64,000 bases of DNA. Origin: Nocardiopsis endophytica (GTDB taxonomy: Bacteria; Actinomycetota; Actinomycetes; Streptosporangiales; Streptosporangiaceae). The notes beneath the pieces were generated by a model. It did no database searches. It was not told the DNA's origin and saw only the letters and a list, made by a program, of their open reading frames with translations. The position numbers and the translations under genes were made by a program. The stretch is taken from assembly GCF_027706725.1 (NCBI RefSeq), contig NZ_JAQFWQ010000031.1:1-64000 (forward strand), read 5' to 3'. Shown in pieces: positions 16,398-24,352 of this stretch. The stretch's first letter is position 1. Every line of letters begins with the position of its first letter.

Positions 16398-17747
16398 GTG
16401 GGTGCGGAGGACTTCAGGGCGGTCGCCGATGCGATCGCCGAGGACATCGCCCGGGGAAGGCTGCGGCCGGGGCAGCGCCTCCCGCCGCAGCGGCGCTTCG
16501 CCCGGCAGCGGGGCATCGCCCCCTCCACCGCCGCCCGTGTCTACGGCGAACTCGTGCGGCGCGGCCTGGCCGTGGGCGAGGTCGGGCGCGGCACCTACGT
16601 TCGCGCCGGGCCGCCGCCCGCCGACACCGCACTCGCCGAGCCCGGCGGGGCGCTGGTCGACCTGGAGCTGAACTACCTGGTGCTCGACGGGCAGGAGGAG
16701 GCGCTCGCCGCCTCGCTCCGGCGGCTCCTGCGCCCCGGGGCGCTCGACGGCGCCCTCCGCCCGCCGCAGGCCGGGGGAGGGCCCGGACTGCGGAGCGCGG
16801 TCGCCGACCTGCTCGGGCGCGGCGGCTGGGCCCCGGACCCGGACGGCGTATTGTTCGCGGGCAACGGCCGCCAGGCGATCGCGGCGGCGCTGGCCGGGCT
16901 GGTGCCGACGGGGGAGCGGTTCGCGGTGGAGGAGTTCACCTACCCGGTGGTCAAGGGCATCGCGGCGCGGCTGGGCATCGTCCCGGTGCCCGTCGCCATG
17001 GACGGGGAGGGGATGGTGCCCGAAGCGCTGCGCGAGGCGCACCGGGCCGCGCCGCTGCGGGCGGTGTACCTGCAGCCGACCCTGCACAACCCGCTGGGGG
17101 CGACCATGTCGGGGCGGCGGAAGCGCGGGATCGCCCGGGTCGTGGAGGAGCTGGGCCTGGTGGCGGTGGAGGACACGGTGTACGCGTTCCTCAAGCCGGG
17201 ACCGGAGCCGCTGGCGGCGCACGCGCCGGAGTGCACCGTGGTGACCGACAGCCTGTCCAAGCGGGTCGCACCCGGGCTGACGCTGGGGTTCGCGTGCGCG
17301 CCGCCGCGCCTGCGGGACCGGGTGGCCGGGGCGCTGCGGTCGGGGACGTGGGCGGCGACGGGATTCGCGCTGGAGGCCGCGGCCGGCCTGGTCGCCGACG
17401 GGACGGTGGCGGGGCTGGTCGAAGGCAAGCGGCTGGCGGCCGAGCGGCGTCAGGGCATCGCCGCGGCGTGCTTGGAGGGGGAGGCGGTCACGGCCGACCC
17501 GGGGGCGTTCCACCTGTGGTGGGAGCTGCCGGAGGGGTGGCGCGCGGAGGCGTTCACGGCGGCCGCGGCCAGGCGGGGGATCGCGGTGACCCCGGCGTCG
17601 GCGTTCGCGGTCGGGCGGGGGCGCTCCCCGGCGGCGGTGCGGTTGGCCCTGGTGGCCCCGGGCGAGGGGGAGCTGAGGGCGGCGCTGGAGGTGCTGGCGC
17701 GGCTGGCCCGCTCGTCCCCGGAGGAGGCGGAACGGGTCAGCTCGTGA
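16398..17747 (+). CDS. MocR-type regulator (GntR helix-turn-helix plus aminotransferase domain)
   Basis: 449 aa. The GntR winged helix occupies about 5-70 (GRLRPGQRLPPQRRFARQRG). A type I aminotransferase-like domain fills 90-440, with PTLHNPLG (227-234) and the PLP lysine Lys288 in SLSKRV. MocR regulators sense PLP-bound ligands or PLP itself; the effector here is unknown. It is divergent from the hydrolase-SDR operon with direct repeats between them, so it probably controls that operon. Family members include PdxR and GabR, but no pdx or gab genes are adjacent. Confidence 0.9.
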   Translation: MGAEDFRAVADAIAEDIARGRLRPGQRLPPQRRFARQRGIAPSTAARVYGELVRRGLAVGEVGRGTYVRAGPPPADTALAEPGGALVDLELNYLVLDGQEEALAASLRRLLRPGALDGALRPPQAGGGPGLRSAVADLLGRGGWAPDPDGVLFAGNGRQAIAAALAGLVPTGERFAVEEFTYPVVKGIAARLGIVPVPVAMDGEGMVPEALREAHRAAPLRAVYLQPTLHNPLGATMSGRRKRGIARVVEELGLVAVEDTVYAFLKPGPEPLAAHAPECTVVTDSLSKRVAPGLTLGFACAPPRLRDRVAGALRSGTWAATGFALEAAAGLVADGTVAGLVEGKRLAAERRQGIAAACLEGEAVTADPGAFHLWWELPEGWRAEAFTAAAARRGIAVTPASAFAVGRGRSPAAVRLALVAPGEGELRAALEVLARLARSSPEEAERVSS

Positions 17748-18084
17748 TGAGGGTCCCGATGACCCGGTCGACGGCCAGGCCGAGGCGGTCGACGGGGACC
17801 CGGCGGGGGAGTCCGTCGGAGTGGCGCCAGGCGTAGTCGCGGCCGTCGACGACCACGACGATGTCGGGCGCGGTGTCCCTGACGGGGAGGGTGAGGTAGG
17901 GGTGGGGGCCGTCGTGCCACACGTAGTCGTCGCGGTCGCGGCGGATGGCGTCCTCCCACCCCTGGACCCAGGTGCGGATGCCCCGCCGCTTGAGCGCGGC
18001 CTGGAGGTCGCGGAGGTGCCGCCACCGCCGTCGCCGTTCGTCGGCACGGATGGTCCGGTCTTCGTGCTGGATCGCCTCGTTCAT
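17737..18084 (-). CDS. Hypothetical protein linked to an XRE/DUF397 module
   Basis: 115 aa from the ATG at 18084. A charged N-terminal helix (RADERRRRWRHLRDLQAALKR) precedes a WVQGWEDAIRRDRDDYVWHD region and a VVVVDGRDYAWRHSDG strand. No signal peptide or membrane segment. I do not recognise the family. It is divergent from the XRE regulator at 18196 and overlaps the end of the convergent MocR gene by 11 bases. Small orphan proteins next to XRE/DUF397 pairs are common in actinomycetes, and co-regulation is inferred from the shared promoter gap. Confidence 0.65.
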   Translation of the reverse strand: MNEAIQHEDRTIRADERRRRWRHLRDLQAALKRRGIRTWVQGWEDAIRRDRDDYVWHDGPHPYLTLPVRDTAPDIVVVVDGRDYAWRHSDGLPRRVPVDRLGLAVDRVIGTLITS

Positions 18085-18102
18085 GTCACCGATGCTTTCA
18101 CC

Positions 18103-18188
18103 TGGGAAAACAAGGTTGAAGGCATTGCACTGGACGGTGCCGGAGGAAAACTCGAAAGTCCTGACGCGTGCGTGGGGACGTGGGAAAA
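18103..18188. promoter_or_regulatory. Divergent promoter region with repeated TGGGAAAA
   Basis: TGGGAAAA occurs at 18103-18110 and 18181-18188, next to the two divergent starts at 18084 and 18196. The gap is unusually AT-rich for this window, fitting an operator region for the XRE-type regulator. Confidence 0.4.
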
Positions 18189-18195
18189 TCGGCAC

Positions 18196-18996
18196 ATGCC
18201 TGAGAATCCTGTGCCGTCATGGGCACAGTTCGGTAAGTACCTTCGAGAAGCCCGACGTGAGGCCGATCTCTCCCTGGACGGCCTGGGTGCCCGGATTCCC
18301 TACTCGGCCTCCCTCGTCAGCAAGATCGAACGCGGGGTGCGGGCCCCGAACCAGGACATAGTGCAGGCGCTCGACAGCGTCCTCGGTACGAACGGTGAGC
18401 TCCTCCAGGCATGGAAGGACGCCGACCGGGCGAGGAACGAGCCCTTCTGGTTCGAGCAGGCGGCGGAATACGAGAAGCAGGCGACACGCATCTGCTTCTT
18501 CCATCCGTTCGTGCTGCCGGGGTTCTTCCAGGAACCCGAATACGCCCGGCTTCTGGTCGCGCACGTCGATCCATCGGACGACACGAGGGTGGCTGACGGC
18601 GTCGCGGACGCCCGTCAGGGATGGCGCGAGAAGCTGAGGGGCGCCCGCCTCGAGGTCGTGATCCCTGAGCAGGTGCTCCGGGCGGGTGTCGGCGGCCCCG
18701 AGGTGATGCGCCCCCAAATGGAACGACTGGTGCGGGAGGCGGCCGATCCGTCCGCTACCATCCAGGTGCTCCCCGCCGACGTTCCGGACTTCTCCTGGAC
18801 GGTCGGGGCGTTCCGGTTGATGTACCGGCAGTACACGCCTTTCATGCTCTGCACCGAGCACGCGGGCGGTGAGGCGTTGAGCCGGGACAAGACGCTGATT
18901 CGGCAGCTCGAGCGGGCATTCGGCCGACTCCAGGTATGGTCGCGGTCGCCGACCGATTCTGTCGACATGATGGTGCGGATCAAGGAGTCGCTTTGA
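18196..18996 (+). CDS. XRE-family regulator with DUF5753 domain
   Basis: 266 aa. An N-terminal XRE helix-turn-helix (about 10-65; LREARREADLSLDGLGARIPYS, LVSKIERG) is followed by the DUF5753 domain (about 85-260; FFHPFVLPGFFQEPEYAR, IQVLPADVPDF). Proteins of this kind, such as streptomycete BldB/WhiJ-type partners, act with small DUF397 proteins, and two DUF397 genes follow immediately. Its stop overlaps the TTG of the first (TTGA). Roles in other actinomycetes include development and antibiotic control; the target here is unknown. Confidence 0.92.
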   Translation: MPENPVPSWAQFGKYLREARREADLSLDGLGARIPYSASLVSKIERGVRAPNQDIVQALDSVLGTNGELLQAWKDADRARNEPFWFEQAAEYEKQATRICFFHPFVLPGFFQEPEYARLLVAHVDPSDDTRVADGVADARQGWREKLRGARLEVVIPEQVLRAGVGGPEVMRPQMERLVREAADPSATIQVLPADVPDFSWTVGAFRLMYRQYTPFMLCTEHAGGEALSRDKTLIRQLERAFGRLQVWSRSPTDSVDMMVRIKESL

Positions 18997-19181
18997 CCGA
19001 ACTGCGCAACGGCTGGCGCAAGTCGAGCTACAGCCAGGGCAAGACGACCTGCGTCGAGGTGGCCGAATCCTCGTCCCGGGTGCTCGTCCGGGACACCCGG
19101 TATAGAGAGCTGGGGTATGTGTCGTTCCCCCGGGTGGAGTGGATGTCCCTGCTCCAAGAGCTCAAGCGCGGGGGGCTATGA
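18993..19181 (+). CDS. DUF397 protein, first copy
   Basis: 62 aa. It has the family pattern WRKSSYSQG...CVEVA (8-27), VLVRDT (33-38) and a C-terminal FPRVEWMSLL. The TTG at 18993 overlaps the TGA of the XRE gene, and this coupling is the basis for the start. DUF397 proteins are small partners, possibly antagonists, of DUF5753 regulators. Confidence 0.88.
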   Translation: MTELRNGWRKSSYSQGKTTCVEVAESSSRVLVRDTRYRELGYVSFPRVEWMSLLQELKRGGL

Positions 19182-19378
19182 GGACGGTGGGCCCTATAGA
19201 GGCGTGGTCGTGGGCCAAGTCGGCGCACAGCGGCCGCGAGTCCGGCTGCGTGGAGGTCGCGACGGCGGAGGGAGCCGTCCATGTCAGGGACACGCAGAAC
19301 CGGGGTCTGGGTCACCTGTCCTTCACACGTGCCGAATGGGTCGCGCTCGTCAGCGATGTGAAGCGTGTGGGGCATTGA
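19178..19378 (+). CDS. DUF397 protein, second copy
   Basis: 66 aa, a tandem paralogue of the preceding gene: WSWAKSAHSGRESGCVEVA, VHVRDTQNRG and FTRAEWVALV. The ATG at 19178 overlaps the previous stop (ATGA). Divergence between the copies is clear beyond the core motifs. Immediately downstream is an iron box belonging to the next transcription unit. Confidence 0.88.
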   Translation: MRTVGPIEAWSWAKSAHSGRESGCVEVATAEGAVHVRDTQNRGLGHLSFTRAEWVALVSDVKRVGH

Positions 19379-19397
19379 TGAGGTTAGCCTAACCGAA
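19379..19397 (+). promoter_or_regulatory. IdeR/DmdR iron box
   Basis: TGAGGTTAGCCTAACCGAA matches 17 of 19 positions of the DtxR/IdeR consensus, with an intact GGTTAGCCTAACC core dyad. It lies 12 bases before the start of the siderophore-binding lipoprotein gene, over its promoter. This predicts iron-dependent repression. Confidence 0.88.
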
Positions 19398-19409
19398 TAC
19401 CATCATCCC

Positions 19410-20393
19410 ATGCGCGTGTCCCCCGCCGTCGCCGCCCCGTCGGCCGTCCTCCTCCTCGCCCTCGCCGGGTGTACCTCGGGGGCCGATCCGGCTCCGGCGG
19501 GGGACACCCGCACCGTCGACTCCGCCGCCGGGCCTGTCGAGGTGCCCGCCGACCCCGAGCGGGTCGCCGTGCTGTGGCGGCCCACCCTCGCCGCCGCCAC
19601 CCGCCTCGGGGCCGACGTCGTCGGCTCGCTCGGCGATCCCTCCGCCGACGACGGCGGGCTCGCCCCCTTCCTGCCCGACGGCGCCCAGGCCCCTCCCGTC
19701 GTCTCCGGCTCGCCCGCCGAAGGCGACGTCGACCTGGAGCGCCTGGCCGAGGCCGAGCCCGACCTCATCATCGGCGTCTCCACCGACCTCGGGGCCCAGG
19801 CCGAGACCCTCCCCGAACTGGAGGCCATCGCCCCCACCGTCCTGCTGGAGTGGACCGGCACCGAGTCCTGGCGCGGCCACCTGGCCGAGGTCGCCGACGT
19901 CCTCGGGACCCCCGACGAGGCCGACGCCGCCGAGCAGGAGTACCGGCTCGCCGTCGAGCAGGCCCACTCCCGCATCGAGGACGAGGCCGGCGACCCCGCC
20001 TCCGTCGAGGTGTCCCTGCTGCGCCTGCAGAGCCCCCAGGAGATCCGCATCGAGACCCCCGCCTCATTCCCCGGCCAGATCGCCGACGACCTGGGGCTGG
20101 CCCGCCCCGAGGGCCACGACGAGCCCGACGCCGACCGCGACTTCATCTCCGAGAGCTACGAGAACCTGGAGCGCGCCGACGCCGACGTGCTGTTCGTGCT
20201 CTCCGGCAGCGGCTACGAGGACGCTCCCACCTCCTACGGCTCGGGCGTGTGGGCCGACCTCCGCGCGGTGCGCGACGAGCGGGTCTACGCCGCCGACTAC
20301 GACCACTGGGGCGCCTCCAACCACTACGCCGCGCTGCGCGTGGTGGAGGAGATGACCGACGCGGTCACCGGGGAGGCCGATCCCGCGCTGTGA
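19410..20393 (+). CDS. Iron-siderophore ABC transporter substrate-binding lipoprotein
   Basis: 327 aa. A lipoprotein signal ends at LALAGC (Cys21). The mature protein has the FecB/FhuD-type fold: RTVDSAAGPVEVPADPERVA at the start, LAEAEPDLIIG in the middle and a late ADVLFVLSG...WADLRAVRDERVY. It should bind a ferric siderophore outside the membrane. No permease or ATPase gene is adjacent, so it must use a transporter encoded elsewhere. The iron box just upstream supports the function. Confidence 0.9.
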   Translation: MRVSPAVAAPSAVLLLALAGCTSGADPAPAGDTRTVDSAAGPVEVPADPERVAVLWRPTLAAATRLGADVVGSLGDPSADDGGLAPFLPDGAQAPPVVSGSPAEGDVDLERLAEAEPDLIIGVSTDLGAQAETLPELEAIAPTVLLEWTGTESWRGHLAEVADVLGTPDEADAAEQEYRLAVEQAHSRIEDEAGDPASVEVSLLRLQSPQEIRIETPASFPGQIADDLGLARPEGHDEPDADRDFISESYENLERADADVLFVLSGSGYEDAPTSYGSGVWADLRAVRDERVYAADYDHWGASNHYAALRVVEEMTDAVTGEADPAL

Positions 20394-20521
20394 CGGCCCG
20401 CGGCGCCGGCCCGGCAGGCCCGGATGCGCATGTCCGCCCGCCCTCAGGGCCCCGTCAGCGCTGTCAGCCGTTCGTAAGCGCCGGGGGCGAGCATGGGGAG
20501 AACCCTCCCCTTGGAGCGACC

Positions 20522-21715
20522 ATGGCGACCACCGTCCTCATCTCCGGTTGCGGGGTCGTGGGCCCGACACTGGCCCACTGGCTGCGCCGCAAGGGCTTCG
20601 CGCCGACCGTCGTCGAACGCGCCCCCGAACCGCGGTCGGGGGGCCACCGCATCGAGCTGTCCGCCCCGGCGCTCGAGGCGCTGCGGCGGACGGGCGTGCT
20701 CGACCGCGTGCGCGAGCTCGGCGCCCCGTCCCCGGAAGTCGAGATCTACCCCTTCGGCGGCGAGCGGCGATACGCGATGGAGGTCCCGCTCGACAGCGCG
20801 GGCCTGGCGATCCGGCGCGGCGAGCTGTGCGCGACCCTGCTCGACCGGGCCCGCGACGACGCCGAGTACGTCTACGACGACTCCGTCACCGCCCTGCACC
20901 AGGACCCCGGCGGCGTCGACGTCGAGTTCGAGCGCGGCCCGGACCGCCGCTTCGACCTGGTCATCGGCGCCGACGGGCTGCACTCCAACGTGCGCGGCCT
21001 GGTCTTCGGCGGGACCACGGCCGACCACTCCCACTACCTGGGCACCCACCTGGTCATCTTCAGCACGCCCAACACGCTCGGCGTCCAGGACACGGTCATG
21101 TTCCGGCGTGGGCCCTACCGGGGCTGCGCCATCAGTGCCTTCCCCGGCAACGAGCTGCTCGAGGGGCTCTTCCTGTTCCGCGCGGAGCGCCCGATGGACA
21201 CCCGCGCGTTCGCTCCCGAGGAGCGGGACGCGTTCGTCGAGCGCCTCTTCGACGGGCTCGGGTGGCGGGTGCCGTGGCTGGTGGAGGCCATGCGGGACGC
21301 CAAGGACGTCCACTTCGCGCCGTCGCTGCAGATCCGGATGGACGCGTGGAGCAAGGGGCGGGTGGCCCTCGTGGGCGACGCGGCCTTCTGCCCCGATCCG
21401 ATGACCGGGCAGGGGAGCGTGCTGGGCCTGGTCGGGGCGATTGTTTTGGCGGGGGAGCTGGCCGCGGCCGACGGCGACCACGCGCGCGCGTTCGCGGCCT
21501 ACGAGGCGGCGATGCGCGGGTTCGTGAAGAGCTCCCAGGGCGTGGGCGGGTACTCGACCGGCTTCGTGGCGCCGCGCACCGGCCGGGCCGGCATGGCGCT
21601 GCGGGACACGTCCATGGTCGCGATGATGAAGGCGGCGGGCCTCGCCTTCCGCCTGGGCGCGCGGCTTCCCGCAGGGGTCGAAAGCGATGTGGACATGGCC
21701 CGCTACGACACCTGA
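20522..21715 (+). CDS. FAD-dependent monooxygenase
   Basis: 397 aa, class A flavoprotein hydroxylase without the thioredoxin-like tail. SGCGVVGPTLAHWL (8-21) is the FAD dinucleotide motif, VIGADGLHSNVRGLVFGG the DG motif, and VALVGDAAFCPDPMTGQG the GD motif. This subgroup (TetX-like/FAD-dependent oxidoreductases) includes antibiotic-modifying and biosynthetic hydroxylases, but the substrate cannot be predicted. The gene stands alone, with a long spacer on each side. The ATG at 20522 is preceded by GGAGCGACC. Confidence 0.88.
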   Translation: MATTVLISGCGVVGPTLAHWLRRKGFAPTVVERAPEPRSGGHRIELSAPALEALRRTGVLDRVRELGAPSPEVEIYPFGGERRYAMEVPLDSAGLAIRRGELCATLLDRARDDAEYVYDDSVTALHQDPGGVDVEFERGPDRRFDLVIGADGLHSNVRGLVFGGTTADHSHYLGTHLVIFSTPNTLGVQDTVMFRRGPYRGCAISAFPGNELLEGLFLFRAERPMDTRAFAPEERDAFVERLFDGLGWRVPWLVEAMRDAKDVHFAPSLQIRMDAWSKGRVALVGDAAFCPDPMTGQGSVLGLVGAIVLAGELAAADGDHARAFAAYEAAMRGFVKSSQGVGGYSTGFVAPRTGRAGMALRDTSMVAMMKAAGLAFRLGARLPAGVESDVDMARYDT

Positions 21716-21851
21716 CCCCGGGGAGGTGATCCCGCCGAGCCGCCATGGACGGGGAAGAAGACCTCCCGCCCGGGTCCGTCATCGATCGTCGAGGCGCCCG
21801 TTCCGGCCCAGCGAGGGCTCCGGGGCGGGCGCCTCGCCGGTGTCCGGGGCC

Positions 21852-22244
21852 CTACTCCGCGCGCTCGTCGTGGGCGGTGCGGGCCTGTTCGACCTCGTCC
21901 ATGCGGTCTTCCAGGAACTCCACCAGCGTCATCAGGTGCGCGGCGGTGTCCCGGCCCAGGCCCGTCAGAGAGTACTCCACGTGCGGCGGGATCTGGCGGT
22001 GCACCTCGCGGTGGACGAAGCCGTCGCGCTCCAGCGTCTGCAGCGTCTGGGACAGCATCTTCTCGCTCACCCCGTCCACGCGCCTGCGCAGCGCACCGAA
22101 GCGCGCGGGCCCCTGGGCGAGGGCGCCCAGGATCAGCACCGCCCACTTGCCGGTGATGTGCTCCAGCGCCGAGCGCGACGGGCAGCGCCTCTGGAACACG
22201 TCGTAGGCCAGGTCCTCGAAACTCACCTGAGCACGATACCTCCC
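21852..22244 (-). CDS. HxlR family transcriptional regulator
   Basis: 130 aa from the ATG at 22244. It shows the HxlR winged helix: CPSRSALEHITGKWAVLILGAL, RFGALRRRVDGVSEKMLSQTL and ERDGFVHREVHRQIPPHVEYSLT. The single N-terminal Cys next to the recognition domain is typical of redox- or aldehyde-sensing members. It is divergent from the NAD(P)H-binding protein at 22360, with two palindromes between them, so that gene is the probable target. Confidence 0.88.
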   Translation of the reverse strand, partial: GRYRAQVSFEDLAYDVFQRRCPSRSALEHITGKWAVLILGALAQGPARFGALRRRVDGVSEKMLSQTLQTLERDGFVHREVHRQIPPHVEYSLTGLGRDTAAHLMTLVEFLEDRMDEVEQARTAHDERAE

Positions 22245-22282
22245 CATCCCTCCGCATCGCCGTGATCCAGATCGCATGTACT

Positions 22283-22312
22283 GCACTTTCGTAAGTGCTA
22301 ACCATTAGTTAG
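22283..22312. promoter_or_regulatory. Two adjacent palindromes, candidate HxlR operator
   Basis: GCACTT-TCGT-AAGTGC (22283-22298) and CTAAC-CATTA-GTTAG (22298-22312) share one base and lie between the divergent starts. Both are AT-richer than the surroundings. HxlR proteins bind short dyads of this type. Confidence 0.65.
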
Positions 22313-22359
22313 TGTGAGCGGCGGACACCGAACGGAACCACCGTCGAAGGAGAACCGCC

Positions 22360-23010
22360 ATGGCCGACATCGCCGTCATCGGAGCCAACGGCACCATCGG
22401 ATCGCGCATCGTCGACGAGGCGCTGCGCCGCGGGCACACCGTCACCGCCGTCGTGCGCGACCCCGCCAAGATCGACCGGACCGCCGACGGGCTCACCGTC
22501 GCCACCGGCGACGTGCTCGACACCGCCGCGGTCGCCGAGGCCGCCGAGGGCAAGGACGTCCTGGTCAGCGCCGTCGGCGGCGGCGACGGGGCCGGCCACA
22601 AGGCGCTCGTCGAGCCCTCCGCCCGCGCGCTGGTCGAGGCCCTGCGCGCGCTCGGCGACCAGGCGCCCCGGCTGATCATGGTCGGCGGCGCGGGCAGCCT
22701 GCGCACCCCCGACGGCTCCCAGGTCTGGGACGCCCCCGGCCTGCCCGACTGGCTGCTGGACATCATGCACGCCCACGGCGACGCCCTGGACTTCCTGCGC
22801 ACCGTGTCCGACGTGCGCTGGACCAGCCTGAGCCCCGCCGCGACCATCGCCCCCGGCGAGCGCACCGGCGCCTACCGCACCGCCACCGAGACCCTGGTGT
22901 CCGACGCCGAGGGCGAGAGCCGCATCAGCGCCGAGGACTACGCCGTCGCCCTGATCGACGAGATCGAGACCCCGGCCCACATCGGCGAGCGCTTCACCGT
23001 CGGCTACTGA
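22360..23010 (+). CDS. NAD(P)H-binding NmrA-like oxidoreductase
   Basis: 216 aa, atypical SDR (NAD(P)-binding/NmrA-like). GANGTIGSRI (8-17) is the dinucleotide motif, VRDPAKID a likely NADP phosphate site, and LIMVGGAGSL the central strand. There is no SDR YxxxK pair. HxlR-controlled partners of this kind often reduce quinones or reactive carbonyls (inference). GGAGAACCGCC precedes the ATG. Confidence 0.85.
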   Translation: MADIAVIGANGTIGSRIVDEALRRGHTVTAVVRDPAKIDRTADGLTVATGDVLDTAAVAEAAEGKDVLVSAVGGGDGAGHKALVEPSARALVEALRALGDQAPRLIMVGGAGSLRTPDGSQVWDAPGLPDWLLDIMHAHGDALDFLRTVSDVRWTSLSPAATIAPGERTGAYRTATETLVSDAEGESRISAEDYAVALIDEIETPAHIGERFTVGY

Positions 23011-23017
23011 GCGCCCG

Positions 23018-23800
23018 TCACAGGGCGTGCCCGCCGGCGACCTGGAGGACCTGGCCGGTGATCCACCGGGCCTGGCGGGAGGCGAGGAACACCACCGCGT
23101 CGGCGATGTCGTCGGGCGCGCCCACTCGGCCCAACGGGATCACCGGCCGGACCCGCTCCACCAGGTCCGGGTCCATCCACCCGGTCTGCACCGGCCCCGG
23201 CGCCACCGCGTTCACCCGGACGCCCGCGGGCCCCAGGTCGATCGCGGCGCTCCGGGTGAACGCCTCCAGCGCCGCCTTCGACGTGCCGTAGCCGGTCTGC
23301 CCGGGGAACGCGCGCGCCGCGTCGGTGGAGATGTTCACCGCGCACGGGGGCGGCCCGGGGCGGTCGGCCGCCCGCCGCGCGAGACCGGCCACCAGCAGGG
23401 CCGGGGCGAAGGTGTTCACCCGGTAGGTCCGCTCCAGCCCGGCGGCGCTCAGCGCGCCGACGGCATCGGGCGATTCGCAGTGCGCGGCGTTGTTCACCAG
23501 CACCCGGAGCGGCCCCACCTCCTCCTCGGCCCGGTCGAGCAGGCGGGCGGGCGCCTCCGGGTCCGACAGGTCCGCCTCCACCGCCGCGCCCCGGAGCTCC
23601 TCCGCCAGCGCCTCGGCGGCCTCCCGCCCCGGCGTCACGTGCTCCCAGCCGACCCCGTCCGGCTCACGCGGGTCGGAGCCCAGGTAGTGCAGGGCCACGC
23701 GTGCCCCCTGCGCCGCGAAGGCGCGGGCGATCGCCGCCCCGATGTTCCCCGCCGCCCCGGTGACCAGGACGGCCGCACCATCGAGTCCCGTATCGATCAT
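23018..23800 (-). CDS. Short-chain dehydrogenase (FabG-like)
   Basis: 260 aa, classical SDR: TGAAGNIG (14-21), NNAA, catalytic Tyr-Gly-Thr-Ser-Lys (YGTSK) and the PG-x-V/T motif APGPVQTGW, ending in GQVLQVAGG. The ATG at 23800 is chosen because it starts the family-like region. It is divergent from the MerR gene at 23913 and converges on the NmrA-like gene with 7 bases between stops. Substrate unknown. Confidence 0.87.
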   Translation of the reverse strand: MIDTGLDGAAVLVTGAAGNIGAAIARAFAAQGARVALHYLGSDPREPDGVGWEHVTPGREAAEALAEELRGAAVEADLSDPEAPARLLDRAEEEVGPLRVLVNNAAHCESPDAVGALSAAGLERTYRVNTFAPALLVAGLARRAADRPGPPPCAVNISTDAARAFPGQTGYGTSKAALEAFTRSAAIDLGPAGVRVNAVAPGPVQTGWMDPDLVERVRPVIPLGRVGAPDDIADAVVFLASRQARWITGQVLQVAGGHAL

Positions 23801-23912
23801 GAGGGCAGCCTCCCTGTGCCGCTCCCGCCGGGGCAACGGGTTTTCCGGTTCCGGGCGGCACGGTCCGGGAAGCGCGGGAAGCATCCCGGCCGGGCGGGCG
23901 TTGCCGTGGGAC

Positions 23913-24317
23913 ATGAGGATCGGCGAGGCCGCCAAGGTCACCGGTGTCAGCGCCCGCTCGCTGCGCCACTACGAGGACCGGGGGCTGATCGTTCCCGGCC
24001 GGTGCGGCAACGGGTTCCGCGACTACTGCGCGTCCACCCTCGACCGGGTGGCCGTCATCCGCTCCCTGCTGGAGTCCGGCCTGCCCGTGCGGCTGATCCG
24101 GGAGGTCCTGCCCGATCCGGAGGGCGGGGCCGGCGCCGGAGCGGAGGCCTACCGCGCGGAGTTCCTCCGCGCGGTCCAGGACCACCGCGACCGGCTCGAC
24201 GCCCGCATCGCCGTCCTCAGCGAGCAGCGCGACGGCCTCGACGCCTACCTGCGGGAGGCCCGTCGGCGGTACCCGCCGCGCGACGGCGGACGCCCCGACC
24301 CCGGGCGCCCGGCTTGA
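23913..24317 (+). CDS. MerR family transcriptional regulator (short)
   Basis: 134 aa. It has the MerR helix-turn-helix (MRIGEAAKVTGVSARSLRHYEDRGLIVPGR) and a dimerisation coiled coil ending at LREARRRYPP, with no separate effector domain. The upstream SDR is divergent, and a quinone oxidoreductase follows under a MerR-type promoter overlapping the stop codon. It probably activates the latter and perhaps both neighbours. Confidence 0.88.
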   Translation: MRIGEAAKVTGVSARSLRHYEDRGLIVPGRCGNGFRDYCASTLDRVAVIRSLLESGLPVRLIREVLPDPEGGAGAGAEAYRAEFLRAVQDHRDRLDARIAVLSEQRDGLDAYLREARRRYPPRDGGRPDPGRPA

Positions 24318-24346
24318 CCCTGCCGCAAGTGTGAGGCCCCTACGTT
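24314..24346 (+). promoter_or_regulatory. MerR-type promoter, probably leaderless
   Basis: TTGACC (24314-24319) overlaps the merR stop, and a TANNNT -10, TACGTT (24341-24346), follows after a 21-base spacer. The predicted start falls close to the ATG at 24353, which has no ribosome site. The layout mirrors 13088-13126. Confidence 0.5.
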
Positions 24347-24352
24347 CGGCGC

